Of a DNA stretch of 64,000 nucleotides, positions 48,491 to 58,950 are shown piece after piece. The stretch comes from Triatoma infestans (taxonomy: Eukaryota; Arthropoda; Insecta; Hemiptera; Reduviidae): contig JAAEAF010002492.1 in assembly GCA_011037195.1 (NCBI GenBank), positions 148,214 to 212,213 of the forward strand, written 5' to 3'. Position 1 is the first letter of the stretch, and each line of letters starts with the position of its first letter. The translations under genes and the position numbers were made by a program. The notes below the pieces were generated by a model. The model saw nothing but the letters and a program-made list of their open reading frames with translations, did no database searches and was not told the DNA's origin.

Positions 48491-48780
48491 ACTTTGTAAT
48501 TTGTTTTAGTTATTTTTCCATTAGAATTTTTTGTTTTGTTTTTGGTTATTGTTCTATTGGCATATTTTTTTTAGTTCTGTTAATGTAAGCTAGATTTTTA
48601 TGTATATTTTTTCTTTATAGATAGTCCCTGAAGATGACAAACAATGTTTGTCGAAACGTCGGGTTATTAATAAAAAACACTTAAAAATTTTTTTTGTGTT
48701 TTCTTATGATACCCCCTGGCCGATTAGCCAACTAACAGATACATCTGATTATTTCTAACGGCCAACAATTGCTACAATTT
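48480..48780 (+). mobile_element. Foreign fragment replacing integrase, with hammerhead-like motif
   Basis: A T-rich segment unlike the provirus, ending with CCTGAAGATGACAAAC...GTTTGTCGAAACGTC (48627-48660) and A-rich TAATAAAAAACAC. The motif has box 1 CTGAAGA, a 6-bp stem ACAAAC/GTTTGT and box 2 CGAAAC, as in Penelope-like element ends. Likely a retroelement 3' end inserted with loss of the integrase. Confidence 0.5.
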
Positions 48781-50269
48781 GGATAAAATTTGAACAATTA
48801 ATTAAAAATCTAAAAGAAAACGAGCGCAAGATCCAAAATCAACTTAGTAAGCAATATTCTATTAATCAAAATATTATTGATAATTTTAAAGAAGGAGGAA
48901 TTGCAGTATAGAATCTTAGAACTTAGTAGAACAATTAATTATAGAACGGATATAAATGTTTTAAAAGAGGCCCTTAACCAGTTACAAATTTTATATAAAT
49001 TATAAAATTATTTTATATACGTTGCAAGATGTAGAAAGCTCTATAACTTTCTACAAATTGAACTCCTAACATCCAAGCATAATAATCACCCATGACCTCT
49101 ATCAAGAACTTGAAAAAATTTCTCAATACTATAAGGAAGAAATGCCTATAGAAGTTAAGTTTGAAAATGTTTTAGCTTATGAGTATTTAATCGCAATAAA
49201 ATGTGAAATTCACTTTGGGAAAATTATTTACTGTTTAGATATACCTATAAATTCTAAAGTTAAATATGAAACATTTTTTTTTTATTTTTTTTATTTTTTA
49301 ATTTAAGGCGTCTCAACATCTATGGTCATTTGCGCCCGGAGCCTTCTCAGTGCACTACCATCACCTACACCAACACTGTCCATCACCGAACAGTGAGGTG
49401 TAGGGGCCCTAGGAAGAGAAAGTCTAAGGGTAGCACGGCTGCAAAAAATGAAATATTTAAATTACATTCAATTCCCTCAAAATTCGAATCACAATATGTT
49501 GCAGTTATTCCTGAGAATAAATATGTATTAAAAACAGTCGATGACAGTGTAATAATACCTTTAAATAATAATTGCAAGCAGACGGACAAATTTTATCAAT
49601 GTTTCTAAAATGACTTATCCAACCACCACTCAAGATGCGAGAGTGGAATAATCCTACAAGAATCACCATATAACTGCGGCTTTGTTAAACTCTACATAAA
49701 AGAACATATTGAACTTATAAAGGAAATAAACCAATATCTGATCATTTTCACACAACCAGACAAAATTTTAATTGTTGAAAAATAAGATTCGGAAACAAAG
49801 ACAATACATGGCATATATCTTGTGAAAACTGAAGAAGCCACTGTCTATTACAAAGGTAACAGCTGATTCACCTGTCACACACGAATGGACATCATCGTAT
49901 ACTTCCAAAGATCAACTTTAATCTAATCCAACAGAGAACTCCCGAAATGGAAATCCACCTCAAGAAATTCACACTTCAAGACATACCATTAAATCCTGTA
50001 ATCCCTATAAGAGAAATAACAATGACAATTATTTGTGGATAATAATCATATGTTGTATTGTTATTAACATCATTAGTATTACTGTTTATCTAATATGCAA
50101 ATTTAAACCATTTAAAACTAAACTCAGATTAAATAAGCCTAAGCCACCTGTAAACAATACTGAAGAAAATCAATTCACAATTAAATATTTAAGTTTTATA
50201 CAATTGTATCCAAATGTATTTGAATTAGTAAATAAGAATTATAAGTATAGGGAAGTATTGTACAATTAA
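48781..50269 (+). pseudogene. Provirus env-like remnant
   Basis: Fragmented frames with many stops. A Lys/Asn-rich, helix-like stretch (48790-48910) opens it, and the end (50033-50269) carries a long hydrophobic run IIIICCIVINIISITVYLIC followed by a basic Lys-rich tail, as in a membrane anchor and cytoplasmic tail. A SINE interrupts it at 49274-49446. The position between pol and the 3' LTR supports env. It cannot make a product. Confidence 0.55.
49274..49446 (-). mobile_element. tRNA-derived SINE nested in the provirus, reverse
   Basis: T-rich run, AATTTAAGGCG, CAACATCTATGGTCAT, GAGCCTTCTCAGTGCAC: the reverse complement of the 3' two thirds of the SINE at 16719. The tRNA-like head is truncated. 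It is younger than the provirus. Confidence 0.88.
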
Positions 50270-50385
50270 TTAGTATATAAGAATAGTAAATAGGAATTAT
50301 TGCATAAGGAAATTGTAGAGGTAAAATAATCGATTGATTTGTATATTTCATTCTTCCTAGGGGAAGTCGAATTTAAAGGGAGAGG

Positions 50386-50689
50386 AGTTATAGATCATAA
50401 CATAATTAGATGTAAGTTGCCGTCATCGCTCTGTAGTCCTAGAAACAATGCAAGTGAGCCCCCCTCTTTACTGCTGTATGTGTAACTAGTCCAGATATGA
50501 GAGAAGAGAAGAGAATTTAATAATTTAATTCTGATTTGTACTTTCATAGGGAAAGGACACAGAGTTCCCAACTAGTGTGTGTTAAGTGAATATTAACATT
50601 ATTAGTTGAGTAATAAATATTATTATTATAGAGTGTAATTAAAGAAATAGATTTTTAAAAACACATCTATTGATATTAAAAATATTAGT
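50386..50689 (+). repeat. 3' LTR of the Gypsy-like provirus
   Basis: 304 bp. Same termini; 13 bp shorter than the 5' LTR through small indels. Confidence 0.9.
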
Positions 50690-50901
50690 TGGATGTTGGT
50701 TCACTAAAAAAAAAAAAAAAAATTAGCTAAAAGTGTAATTGTATTATTAATTGCAGCAGAGAAAGCGTGTGAATGTTCACATCAGGTTTTTTTTTATCTT
50801 CAGATGTTCGGCCATTTAAACATAAATATTTTCAATGAGCATTATTTGTCCACACCAAATATCAGTTTAGTCAATCAATACGGATGTAGATCTTCGATTT
50901 A

Positions 50902-51110
50902 TTAATGGTTATTCTTACGTTTTTTTATGTTCCTCTTTTTTTTGATGCTACTTGTGATGGTAACGCTATATGGGGCATTTCTTTTTTGAGGATGATGTCG
51001 CTGCAAGCATGCCATAGCAGTGCAAGCTCCGATTGTTCCTTGAGGTGTACAAATGCACTTGTTGCATCCATCTCCTGCTAGTACCCATCTGCCTGGCTTA
51101 CAGCTTTTCA
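50902..51110 (-). CDS. Pacifastin domain exon with basic tail, right copy
   Basis: Duplicate of the 2148-2356 exon: same 209-bp length, TTTTAG acceptor, frame and stop position. It keeps all six cysteines and the Ala-Met reactive pair. Differences are Ala to Lys after the first cysteine and a final His in place of Gln. An errantivirus-like provirus has inserted about 210 bp beyond its stop. Its upstream exons would lie beyond 52.2 kb. Confidence 0.75.
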
Positions 51111-51782
51111 CTAAAATCAAAAAGCTAAATAATATAAATGCATTCGCTGATGAAAGATAAATTCTGTCACATGTTTGCATTTGGCTAACTCAACTGTTTG
51201 CCAAGTTCATTGGGTTCTTTATTGTAGACGCGTCTCATGTACGGTGATAATCAGCACCAATTCTACGAAAGAAATCACTTTTATCGGAATAAGATCTTCT
51301 AATATTGAAAATTTTAGCTGTTAAAGAAAATGAATGTAACTATAACTAAATGAATGAGTAAGAATAAGTCGCGTCAGTGTTTAACATTTGAGTATTGTCA
51401 CATATAATTTATTTATTACATCCTTGTAGTGGCAAATTTAAATTTAAAAATAAATGAATAAACAAAGTAGGCACATACCTAGGGTGCTCACCTGGCACAA
51501 GCTAACTTTAGGAGGCAAGTTTCCGCATATTCCTAGTGCCTAATTCTTATCACTAATACCTTAACAGTAGCCACTTCTCCTCTTTCTACTAGTTATAGTA
51601 TCGCAAAAGTTCTCTTAATTTAACCGAATCAAAGAGTTAGAATCCCCTATAATACATCATTGTAACCTCTAAATTTTTAAGTCCATGTAATTAAATTTCA
51701 CCCAAATCGGGATGTACGATTTTTTACTTTTTTTAATGAACAAGCAGACAAACAGGCGGTGAAAAACAAATTATTTTTGGTG

Positions 51783-51949
51783 TCAACAATATGCTCTATA
51801 TTTACATGGTAGTTTGTGGTTATTTAAAATTTTTCGTCCAATATGGCAATTTTTCATCGTACAGACAGTCCTTTTCCCGCTAAATGTACAAACACAATGA
51901 TTACATCCATCGGCAGCGGGGATTGTGGTGCCAGGTTTACAAGTTGGTT
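51783..51949 (-). CDS. Pacifastin domain exon, terminal, right copy
   Basis: Duplicate of 3861-4027 with identical length, TTGCAG acceptor, cysteine pattern and Met-Lys reactive pair. It joins in phase to the linker exon at 52234-52052. The poly(A) context downstream is also retained. Confidence 0.78.
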
Positions 51950-52051
51950 CTGCAACAAGTTGACTTATTATGACTTCAGTTATGAGAGGGTAATATTTCT
52001 ATTTTTTTTTTTCAGACAAATATCACTGTTTTTAAACATTTTGAAACTCAC

Positions 52052-52234
52052 TTTTAATAGGTTCAGGTCGTTTTCTTTGATTAATCTTTTGTGTTGTGAG
52101 TAGTATAGGGCTTTGTTTCTTTCTGAAATTTGGCAAGTTTCCATCCAAGTCGTACATCCAACTACTGGAGTCATTATCAATTAAAACTGAATTTCCAGCT
52201 ACAGAACAATTATTATGTTCTATATATAAAATAC
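52052..52234 (-). CDS. Linker exon of a pacifastin precursor, right copy
   Basis: Duplicate of 4132-4314: 183 bp, phase 1 at both ends, with the RKRPEP dibasic site kept. A BEL/Pao element has inserted only 76 bp upstream of it, inside the intron that would lead to the signal exon, so the right copy must splice across 7.5 kb of extra DNA. Confidence 0.58.
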
Positions 52235-52309
52235 CTGTGAACAAATTATACTTAACCTATATCTAAATTACCCTTATCCTTCATTATAGCTAATTATAAC
52301 CTTCACTAT

Positions 52310-53201
52310 TGTCTGCGCGGCAGACACCCAAGGTGCGGTGGCGAGCGTACGCCAAGAAGCGGAATGAAACAACAGTGGAAAGAAATGAAAATGAGACTTA
52401 CCCTTAGCTGACGGTGAGTGATGAGTTGAAGGCTTGACGCTGAAGTGATAGGCGGACTGAAGAAGCAGGAGGTGGGGATGTGTGTGAATCAGTGTGAGTG
52501 CAGGTGTGCGTATGTAAGTGTGTAGTTTGGCGAAAGAAAGATTTGAGGAGAGAGGAAGGGGGGTTAGAGTGCTTCGTGGACGCAGGTGAAGTGGTTGATG
52601 GTACTAGAAGAACCCAGGCGCGGAAGGTGAATAATTCTTCTCTGGTGGCGAGGAAAGAGATTCTTGCGTCTCACGGAGACAGTAAATATTCAACTTGAAC
52701 GCGAAGGCGCGAATAAGGCGAATAACTGATTAAGGTGAAGTAAAGGCACTGGCAAACACACGTTCACTAGGCGAGGTATAAGGAGCAAGTTTACCAGGCG
52801 AAATGAACACTACACCACAGAAGAAGAAGCGGTAACTGAGGTCAACTAGACGGGCGACAGAGAAGAGAACGGCACAAAACACTGTTGACCAGGCGATGTA
52901 CAGAAGTGAAGTGAGTTAAGTTTTTGAGGAATACAGAAGGTTTGAAGGGTAAGGGAAACGGAGATAACGCGCGCAGTCCGAAGATGAAAGGTGCCGGCAA
53001 TCCCACCACCAAAAACAGAGAGAGAGGGAAAATGCGGGGAAGCGTGGGAAATATGCGGGCGATGAAATTATTTCAAAGGCAAGCGGATTAACGCGTACGC
53101 ACGCACGGGCGGAGTAGGCGCGTGAGAGAGGCAGGCGTGGGAAAATTACCAAGTTAAAATATCGAGGCAGAGTTAATTCCTCAAAGGGAGCCGACCGAAC
53201 A
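52310..53201 (-). repeat. 3' LTR of the BEL/Pao element
   Basis: 892 bp, TGTCTGCG...CCGAACA in plus orientation; contains the block GTGGTTGATGGTACTAGA absent from the other LTR. Confidence 0.92.
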
Positions 53202-53217
53202 TCCCGCCCGCCCTGAA
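53202..53217 (-). other. Polypurine tract of the BEL/Pao element
   Basis: Minus-strand GGGCGGGCGGGA immediately ahead of the 3' LTR. Confidence 0.6.
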
Positions 53218-53233
53218 GACTTGACTTCAGTGA

Positions 53234-54802
53234 TCACTGGGTCGGGAGCGGACAAAGTTTGGCGAGAGGACGGCGGAGGGTGCCGGAGGCGGTGTGCACG
53301 TCGGCGACGCGACTGACGGAGTCACGTCCCGGATGGAGGGCGACGATGCGGCCTAAAGGCCATTGGCGCGGCGGGACATTGTCCTGGTGGACTATGACGA
53401 CGGTGCCGGGGGCGACTTCCGTAGCGGGAAGGGGCCACTTGGTGCGTTGTTGGAGGGTATGAAGGTACTCTTGACGCCAGCGCTTCCAGAAGTCCTGTTG
53501 AATACGCTGGGTCAGGTGCCACCGGGACAGGCGATTAATATTAACGGCGGTAACATCGCGCTCAGGAGGCGCGGTAAGAGGGCGGAAAACCAGAAAATGG
53601 CCGGGCGTGAGGGGTTCCGGATCGTTCGGGTCGGAGGAGAGGACGCACAGAGGGCGCGAGTTCAGGATCGCCTCAACGTCGGTGGTCACAGTGAGCAGTT
53701 CCTCGTAAGTGAGGCGCTGGTCACCCACGACGCGGGTGAGATGGTGCTTGGCGGACTTAATAGCCGCTTCCCAGAGGCCTCCAAAATGAGGACTGGCCGG
53801 GGGGATGAACCTCCACTCAATGCCAGCGGAAGCGGCGGCGCGACAGACGGCTTGTTGGTGACGTTCATCACCCAACAGGCGACCGAGTTCCCGAAGTTCG
53901 TTGTGGGCTCCGACAAAGTTGGTGCCATTGTCTGAAAAGATGGTGGTCGGGAGCCCACGGCGAGCGGTGAAACGGCGGAAGGCGGCGAGGAAGGCGGACG
54001 TAGAGAGCTCCGACGCGATCTCGAAGTGTACGGCTTTGGTGGTGAAGCAGATGAACGCCACCAAGTAACCTTTAGTGACCACCGCGCCGCGGAGGCGGGC
54101 GCTAGAGATGGCGAATGGGCCGGCAAAGTCAACGCCGGTCACGGTGAAGGCGGCGGCGGAGGTAACACGCTGAGTGGGGAGGTTACCCATAGGTTGGATG
54201 ACGGGGCGCGGTTTGGCGGTGAAGCATCGGTTGCACTTTCCGATGCGATGGCGGACTACATTGCGACCATCCAGGATCCAGTAATGGCGGCGGATATAGG
54301 CGTGGGTGGCGAGAGCACCGGCGTGCAGAAGGCGGATGTGGGCGTCGTCGATGATGAGCTGGGTGAGCGGGTGCTTCTTAGGAAGCAAGGCAGGATGGCG
54401 GAAACCATAAGGTAATGGAGCAGAGGAGAGACGACCGCCGACGCGAAGTACCTGCTCATCATCCACGAAGAGATGAAGCTGGCGCACGAGGCGATGCCGA
54501 GATAGCGGATCACGGGCCTCGTGGATTTCTTTGTCCAGGTGCGGGGATTGGGCCAGGCGGATTAAGGTGAGCGTGGCATCGCGAAGCTCCGAGGCGGTGA
54601 GGAATCCGGTGCGGCGAGTGGAAGAATGGCGACAGTTGAAGATGAAACGCCGACAGTAGGCGGTTACGCGCTGTAAGGTCGCTAGCGACGAGAAGCGGTC
54701 AAAGACGGTGTCTTCTTCAGGGGCGGTGACAAGCACAACCGAAGCGGGGGGTTTGGCCTCCTGTTCGATAGATGTCTCATCAACCGGTGCGGGGGTGTGA
54801 GG
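53234..54802 (-). CDS. BEL/Pao Pol, second part: integrase
   Basis: In frame with the RT segment, separated by one TGA, and open to the stop at 53234. Zinc-binding HHCC: HIRLLHAGALATHAYIRRHY followed by CNRC. The core has all three acidic residues: VDFAGPF, FSDNGTNFVGA and GGLWEAAIKSAKHHL. The C-terminal region reads VVIVHQDNVPPRQWPLGRI, the usual BEL DUF5641-type end. This inserts the cDNA copy into chromosomes. A purine-rich tract (minus strand, 53217-53202) separates it from the LTR. Confidence 0.92.
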   Translation of the reverse strand, partial: PHTPAPVDETSIEQEAKPPASVVLVTAPEEDTVFDRFSSLATLQRVTAYCRRFIFNCRHSSTRRTGFLTASELRDATLTLIRLAQSPHLDKEIHEARDPLSRHRLVRQLHLFVDDEQVLRVGGRLSSAPLPYGFRHPALLPKKHPLTQLIIDDAHIRLLHAGALATHAYIRRHYWILDGRNVVRHRIGKCNRCFTAKPRPVIQPMGNLPTQRVTSAAAFTVTGVDFAGPFAISSARLRGAVVTKGYLVAFICFTTKAVHFEIASELSTSAFLAAFRRFTARRGLPTTIFSDNGTNFVGAHNELRELGRLLGDERHQQAVCRAAASAGIEWRFIPPASPHFGGLWEAAIKSAKHHLTRVVGDQRLTYEELLTVTTDVEAILNSRPLCVLSSDPNDPEPLTPGHFLVFRPLTAPPERDVTAVNINRLSRWHLTQRIQQDFWKRWRQEYLHTLQQRTKWPLPATEVAPGTVVIVHQDNVPPRQWPLGRIVALHPGRDSVSRVADVHTASGTLRRPLAKLCPLPTQ

Positions 54803-57315
54803 TCAAGAGGCGGGAGCGGCGGCGAGCCAGGAGGGCCTCTTCCACCACAGGGGGTGATCCTGCAGATGGTGAGGCGGCAATCCGCAGGAGGCGCAGTCGG
54901 CGGGCTTATCCTCGGATGGCACATAGCGCCAGGTGTTAGGCGGAAGGAGATCTTGAATTTCGGCGACACGATTGCCGACGAAGGTCTTCCACCGGTGACT
55001 CTCACCGCGAATCCAGGCGAGAGTGACCGTGGAGTCAGAGTACGCGGTGATGAAGGCGCCGAGATGGGGGAGCATGCGTGTGCTGACGGCGTGGAGCAGC
55101 TTGGCGAGGAGATGGGCACCGCAAAGCTCCAGGCGCGGTAAGGAGATGGTTTTGTTGGGGGCTACCTTTGATTTTGCGGTGAGGAGGTGGACGTGGTGAT
55201 GCCCGGTTGCAGTAGTGGTGTGGAGATACACGACTGCGGCGTACCCGGATTCGGAGGCGTCGCAGAATCCGACAAAATGTTGAACCGATGAGGGATGTAC
55301 GGCGGGCAATAGACGCGGTATTTGCAGGTGGCCGAGATCCGGGAGGTGACTCTGAAAATTATGCCAAGGCGCGATGAGCTCCTCGGGAAGGGCTTGGTCC
55401 CATTCCAGTTGGAGGCGACATAACTGGCGAAAGAACAATTTGGCGCGGAAGGTGACGGGAGTGAGCCACCCGAGGGGGTCGAAGATGCGCGCCATCTGGC
55501 TAAGAACGGCGCGTTTGGTGGAGGCGGGAGTACTTAGGCGGACGGCGTAGAAAAAGGTGTCGGCGGTAGGGTTCCACCCTAACCCCAAAATTTTGAGGAC
55601 CGGATCGCGGTCCAGACAGAGGGGGTCCTCAGACGGAGGGAGGCGACAATGGTCAGGCGGAAGGCCTTGCAGGAGGGCGGGAGAGTTGGAAGCCCACTTC
55701 CGCAACTCGAACCCGCCCGCCATGAGCAGCTGCTGCAGTTGGGCGCGGAGGGCTTGGGCGTCAGCCTCTGACGAAGCGCCGGTGAGAACATCATCGACGT
55801 ACACGTCGTGGAGGAGGGTGGCCTGGGCGTGGGGATGCTTATCCCCTTCATCAGTCGCTAGTTGGCGAAGGGTGCGTAGGGCGAGGTAGGGCGCAGAGGA
55901 TATGCCGTAGGTCACCGTGTTTAGGCGGAAGGACGAAATGGGGTCCTGATCGGAGAAGCGCCAAATGATGCGCTGAAAATCCCGCTGCTCGGGAGCGACA
56001 AGGATCTGGCGATACATTTGCCGAATATCGGCGGTGAAAACGAAGGCGTGAAGGCGAAAGCGCAGAAGGAGCGTGGCGATGTCGGCTTGGAGTTTAGGAC
56101 CGGTAAGCAAGAGGTCATTCAATGACCGGCCGTTCGAAGAGGCGCAGGAGGCGTTGAACACGACCCGCAACTTAGTAGGCGGGTCGTCCGGGCGATGAAC
56201 CGCATGATGCGGGATGTAGTATGGCGTATAGGAGGGCGGGGCGTCATCGGGACGTACAACTTCCATATGGCCGCTGTCGAGGTAGTCCCGCATAAATTCG
56301 ATGTACGCGGCGCGTAAGTCGGGGTTTTGCGCCAGGCGCTTCTCCAATCGGAGGAACTGGCGGGGGGCGACGGTGACGGAGACCCCGAGGCGATCATCAG
56401 TGAAGGGGAGAGAGACGATATACCGTCCACTGGCGGAACGTTGGACGGAGCGGGAGAAGAGGTTCTCACAGGCGCGTTCGGCGGTGGTCAGGGGTAGATT
56501 TTCTGGCACTTTATCGACCTCCCAGAAGCGGCGGACGAGCTGAGTTAGGTCCTCCTCCTCACCTTGAGAGGAGCAAGGGGGCAAGATGCACGGAGGAATG
56601 GCGAGTGAGGCGGGTATCTCCGGGGCTACAAGAAGTGAGGCGGCGGTATCCTTCAACGGACACTCAGCAACAGGAGGCGGGTTCGATGGAAGGGCTGACG
56701 CGGAGCGTTGGTGAGAAGTGCTAGAAGGGGGGCGCTCATTGTCGCGGGTGGATGCGGTAAACCGTACCCGTTTCGCATACGGCAGAGGGCGATAAGGCCC
56801 ATAAAGGACCCAGCCGAGAGTGGTATGGAAGGCGGCTGGAGTACGCAAGGTAGGCGGAAGCCTGCCCGGGAGAAGAATATGGGGAAGAACGTCATTCCCG
56901 AGAAGAACATCAATATCCCCAGGTTTGTTGAACCGATGATCCGCCAGTTGCAAGTGCTCAAGACGATCCCAATCGTCCGGTAGGCTTGACAGGGGGTTGG
57001 GGGAATGATGCTATCTAGCACGAGGACCGATATGGGGACACGGGGAGGGTCACCCCGATGCAGCATGGAGACGGTGGCGCGATAATGCGAGGTGGTGGAG
57101 GCATTGGACCCCAAAGTGGAGATCCTGGACTCCACGCGCTGAAGGGGCAGGCGAAGGCGCTGAGCGCAGGCGCGGGTTAGAATGGTGACATGACTTCCGG
57201 AATCAATAAGGGCGCGGGCGAGGTCGTGATAAGGCCGATTTTCTAGACGCAGGCGAACGGTGGGCATGAGTACGGGTGGAGGCGAGCGAAGTGTAGCGTT
57301 AAGCGGGAGCGACGG
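54803..57315 (-). pseudogene. BEL/Pao Pol, first part: protease, reverse transcriptase, RNase H
   Basis: From 57315 the gag frame stays open through the aspartic protease (LIDSGSHVTIL, about 57215-57180), then shifts frame near 57000 within a C-rich CCCCCAACCCCC run. The shifted frame is open to TGA at 54805-54803. RT motifs: LRVVFNASC, FTADIRQMYRQI, VTYGISSAPYLA and YVDDVLTG (active site, about 55790). RNase H: FCDASESGYAAVVYL, LPRLELCGAHLLA, AYSDSTVTLAWI, so its acidic residues are kept. The junction CGLPPHHLQDHPLWWKRP closes the segment. Near-intact; inactivated only by the frameshift and the TGA. Confidence 0.9.
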
Positions 57316-58896
57316 TCAATAATTTTTCACAGAGGGGTCAGAGGGGTACCGACTACGTGTGCGTCCGCGGGAGGCGGGAGGCGATTGAGGTCTGGGATCA
57401 GCAATGAGAGGTGGCGGTGATGGGCAGTCGGCCCACCGTATACAAGGCGGGGAGGTGCCACGCTCAGCCTCCGGATGAGGCGGTGAGTGCGAGGAGGAAG
57501 ACGTCGATTGGCGCGGCGAGCGAGGAGGCGAAGGGCGCGGAGAGCTGGTTGAGGGCTCGGGCGAAGACGGATGACGAGGGGGGACGCTTTGGGAAGGGAG
57601 ATGCAAGATGGTATGGTGGCGACGTCGGCACAGGTGGCACGTCTGTTCTGAGCGGCATCGCTCATGAAGGTGACCATCGGACAGACAGTTCCGGCAAACA
57701 TGGTGGTTCAGAACAAACTCGCGCCGACGTCCCACGGGCATTGATTTGAATGCCACACATTGACGAATAGTGTGGTCTGGGCCACGGCAGTAGGCGCACA
57801 AGGGGGTAGAGCAGGGTCGCGACGGAGATGTAGTTGCCGTGGTAGATTTAGGCGACGTGAGGCCGGGAGTGCGGGCGGCGCGAGGAGGCGAGGACAGGCC
57901 AGGCGACCTCGGCAGCAGGGATGGAGGGCGAGAAGGAACGGAGTCGCGAGAGCAAGGCGACGAGGGGGTGGTGCGACGCGGGGCAGAGGGGATGAGGCGC
58001 AAGGCATGTAGGCGTCGTTGCAGGAAGGCGGTAACGTCCGTGACTGTGGGGAACTCGACAGCCGCATGCTCGAGTTCGAACGCTTCCCGGGTCTGGGCGT
58101 CGAAGTGGCGGGCGATCAAGGAAAACATGAGAAAGGAAGCGAGATCTGGGGCGCCCACGGTCAATAGGGCGTGAGCGGCTTCCAAAGGGCCAGTGAGTAT
58201 CCGTTCCAGGCTCTGGACGGACGAACGGGGGGTGCCGGAAGGAACCTCGAGGAGGCGCTGTAGGAGGGTTTCGGCAAAGTGCCGGCGGTTATCATACGCC
58301 GTGCACAGAGCGTGCCAGGCGCGATCGAATTGACCGTCCACTAACGGGATATTGGCGATGATGGCGCGTGGGGGGCCCTCTAGCACCCCATGAAGATAGT
58401 GCAGGCGATCGATATCGGAAAGCGACGTCTGGTCGATGACGATCGATTGAAATAAGGCGCGAAATTCCCCCCAGCGACAGATATCGCCGGAGAAGGTGGG
58501 AACGGGAATAACTGGAAGACGGGAGGCAGAGGAAGTGGAAGGTGTGGAAGCGGAGGCGGACGCGGGAGGACACAAGACCTCGGACAGTGCAAGCTGCACT
58601 TCGTGATGCAGGGCGCGGAGTTGCCGACGCTTGGCTAGGAGACGTTCCTCGGACATGTTGCCTGGTAGCTTGGAGGCCTGAAGGTAGGGCTCCGTCCGTT
58701 GGAGGAACGCGGAAAATTCCTCTTCTGCCAGGCGTTGCATGCCCAAAGCGCATTGGGGGGAGAGTTGGTTACTCTTCCGTTTGGCGAAGAGGTCGTCCAG
58801 AAGCTGCTGGAGCACTTCCGTAGCTTCTTTGACCAGTCTGTCAAAGACGACAGACGACAGCTGGACGCTGACGGGGGGAGGCGTCTTACGGGGCAT
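57316..58896 (-). CDS. BEL/Pao Gag
   Basis: 526 residues from ATG at 58896 to TGA at 57318-57316. An N-terminal helical region is followed at about residue 125 by PVIPVPTFSGDICRWGEFRA, the start of the DUF1759 capsid-like domain common to BEL elements. Near residues 365-445 are the knuckles CAYCRGPDHTIRQC, CRNCLSDGHLHERC and CHLCRRRHHTILH. A Ser/Pro/Arg-rich tail follows. Pol continues in the same frame past the single TGA, so this is normally the front of a Gag-Pol polyprotein. Particle assembly and RNA binding are the family roles. Confidence 0.92.
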   Translation of the reverse strand: MPRKTPPPVSVQLSSVVFDRLVKEATEVLQQLLDDLFAKRKSNQLSPQCALGMQRLAEEEFSAFLQRTEPYLQASKLPGNMSEERLLAKRRQLRALHHEVQLALSEVLCPPASASASTPSTSSASRLPVIPVPTFSGDICRWGEFRALFQSIVIDQTSLSDIDRLHYLHGVLEGPPRAIIANIPLVDGQFDRAWHALCTAYDNRRHFAETLLQRLLEVPSGTPRSSVQSLERILTGPLEAAHALLTVGAPDLASFLMFSLIARHFDAQTREAFELEHAAVEFPTVTDVTAFLQRRLHALRLIPSAPRRTTPSSPCSRDSVPSRPPSLLPRSPGLSSPPRAARTPGLTSPKSTTATTSPSRPCSTPLCAYCRGPDHTIRQCVAFKSMPVGRRREFVLNHHVCRNCLSDGHLHERCRSEQTCHLCRRRHHTILHLPSQSVPPRHPSSPEPSTSSPRPSPPRSPRQSTSSSSHSPPHPEAERGTSPPCIRWADCPSPPPLIADPRPQSPPASRGRTRSRYPSDPSVKNY

Positions 58897-58950
58897 GGTA
58901 AAGATGGCGAACTAACCACCGGATGCGGAATCCGGCCCGGAGGACCAAAA

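Larger units (their letters stand above)
44862..50689 (+). mobile_element. Gypsy/errantivirus-like LTR provirus, defective
   Basis: Two LTRs (44862-45178 and 50386-50689) enclose gag, protease, RT/RNase H and env-like remnants. The target duplication is TGGA (44858-44861 and 50690-50693), and the empty site is seen in the left copy at 1934 as ATGGATGTTGG. A primer site GGCGCAGTCGCTAGGAT follows the 5' LTR and a purine tract TTAAAGGGAGAGG precedes the 3' LTR. The integrase is missing, replaced by foreign sequence. Multiple stops: cannot be autonomous. Confidence 0.92.

Noticed and set aside
53363..55141. Plus-strand frames of up to 190 codons
   Set aside because: Antisense shadows of the GC-rich BEL pol gene.
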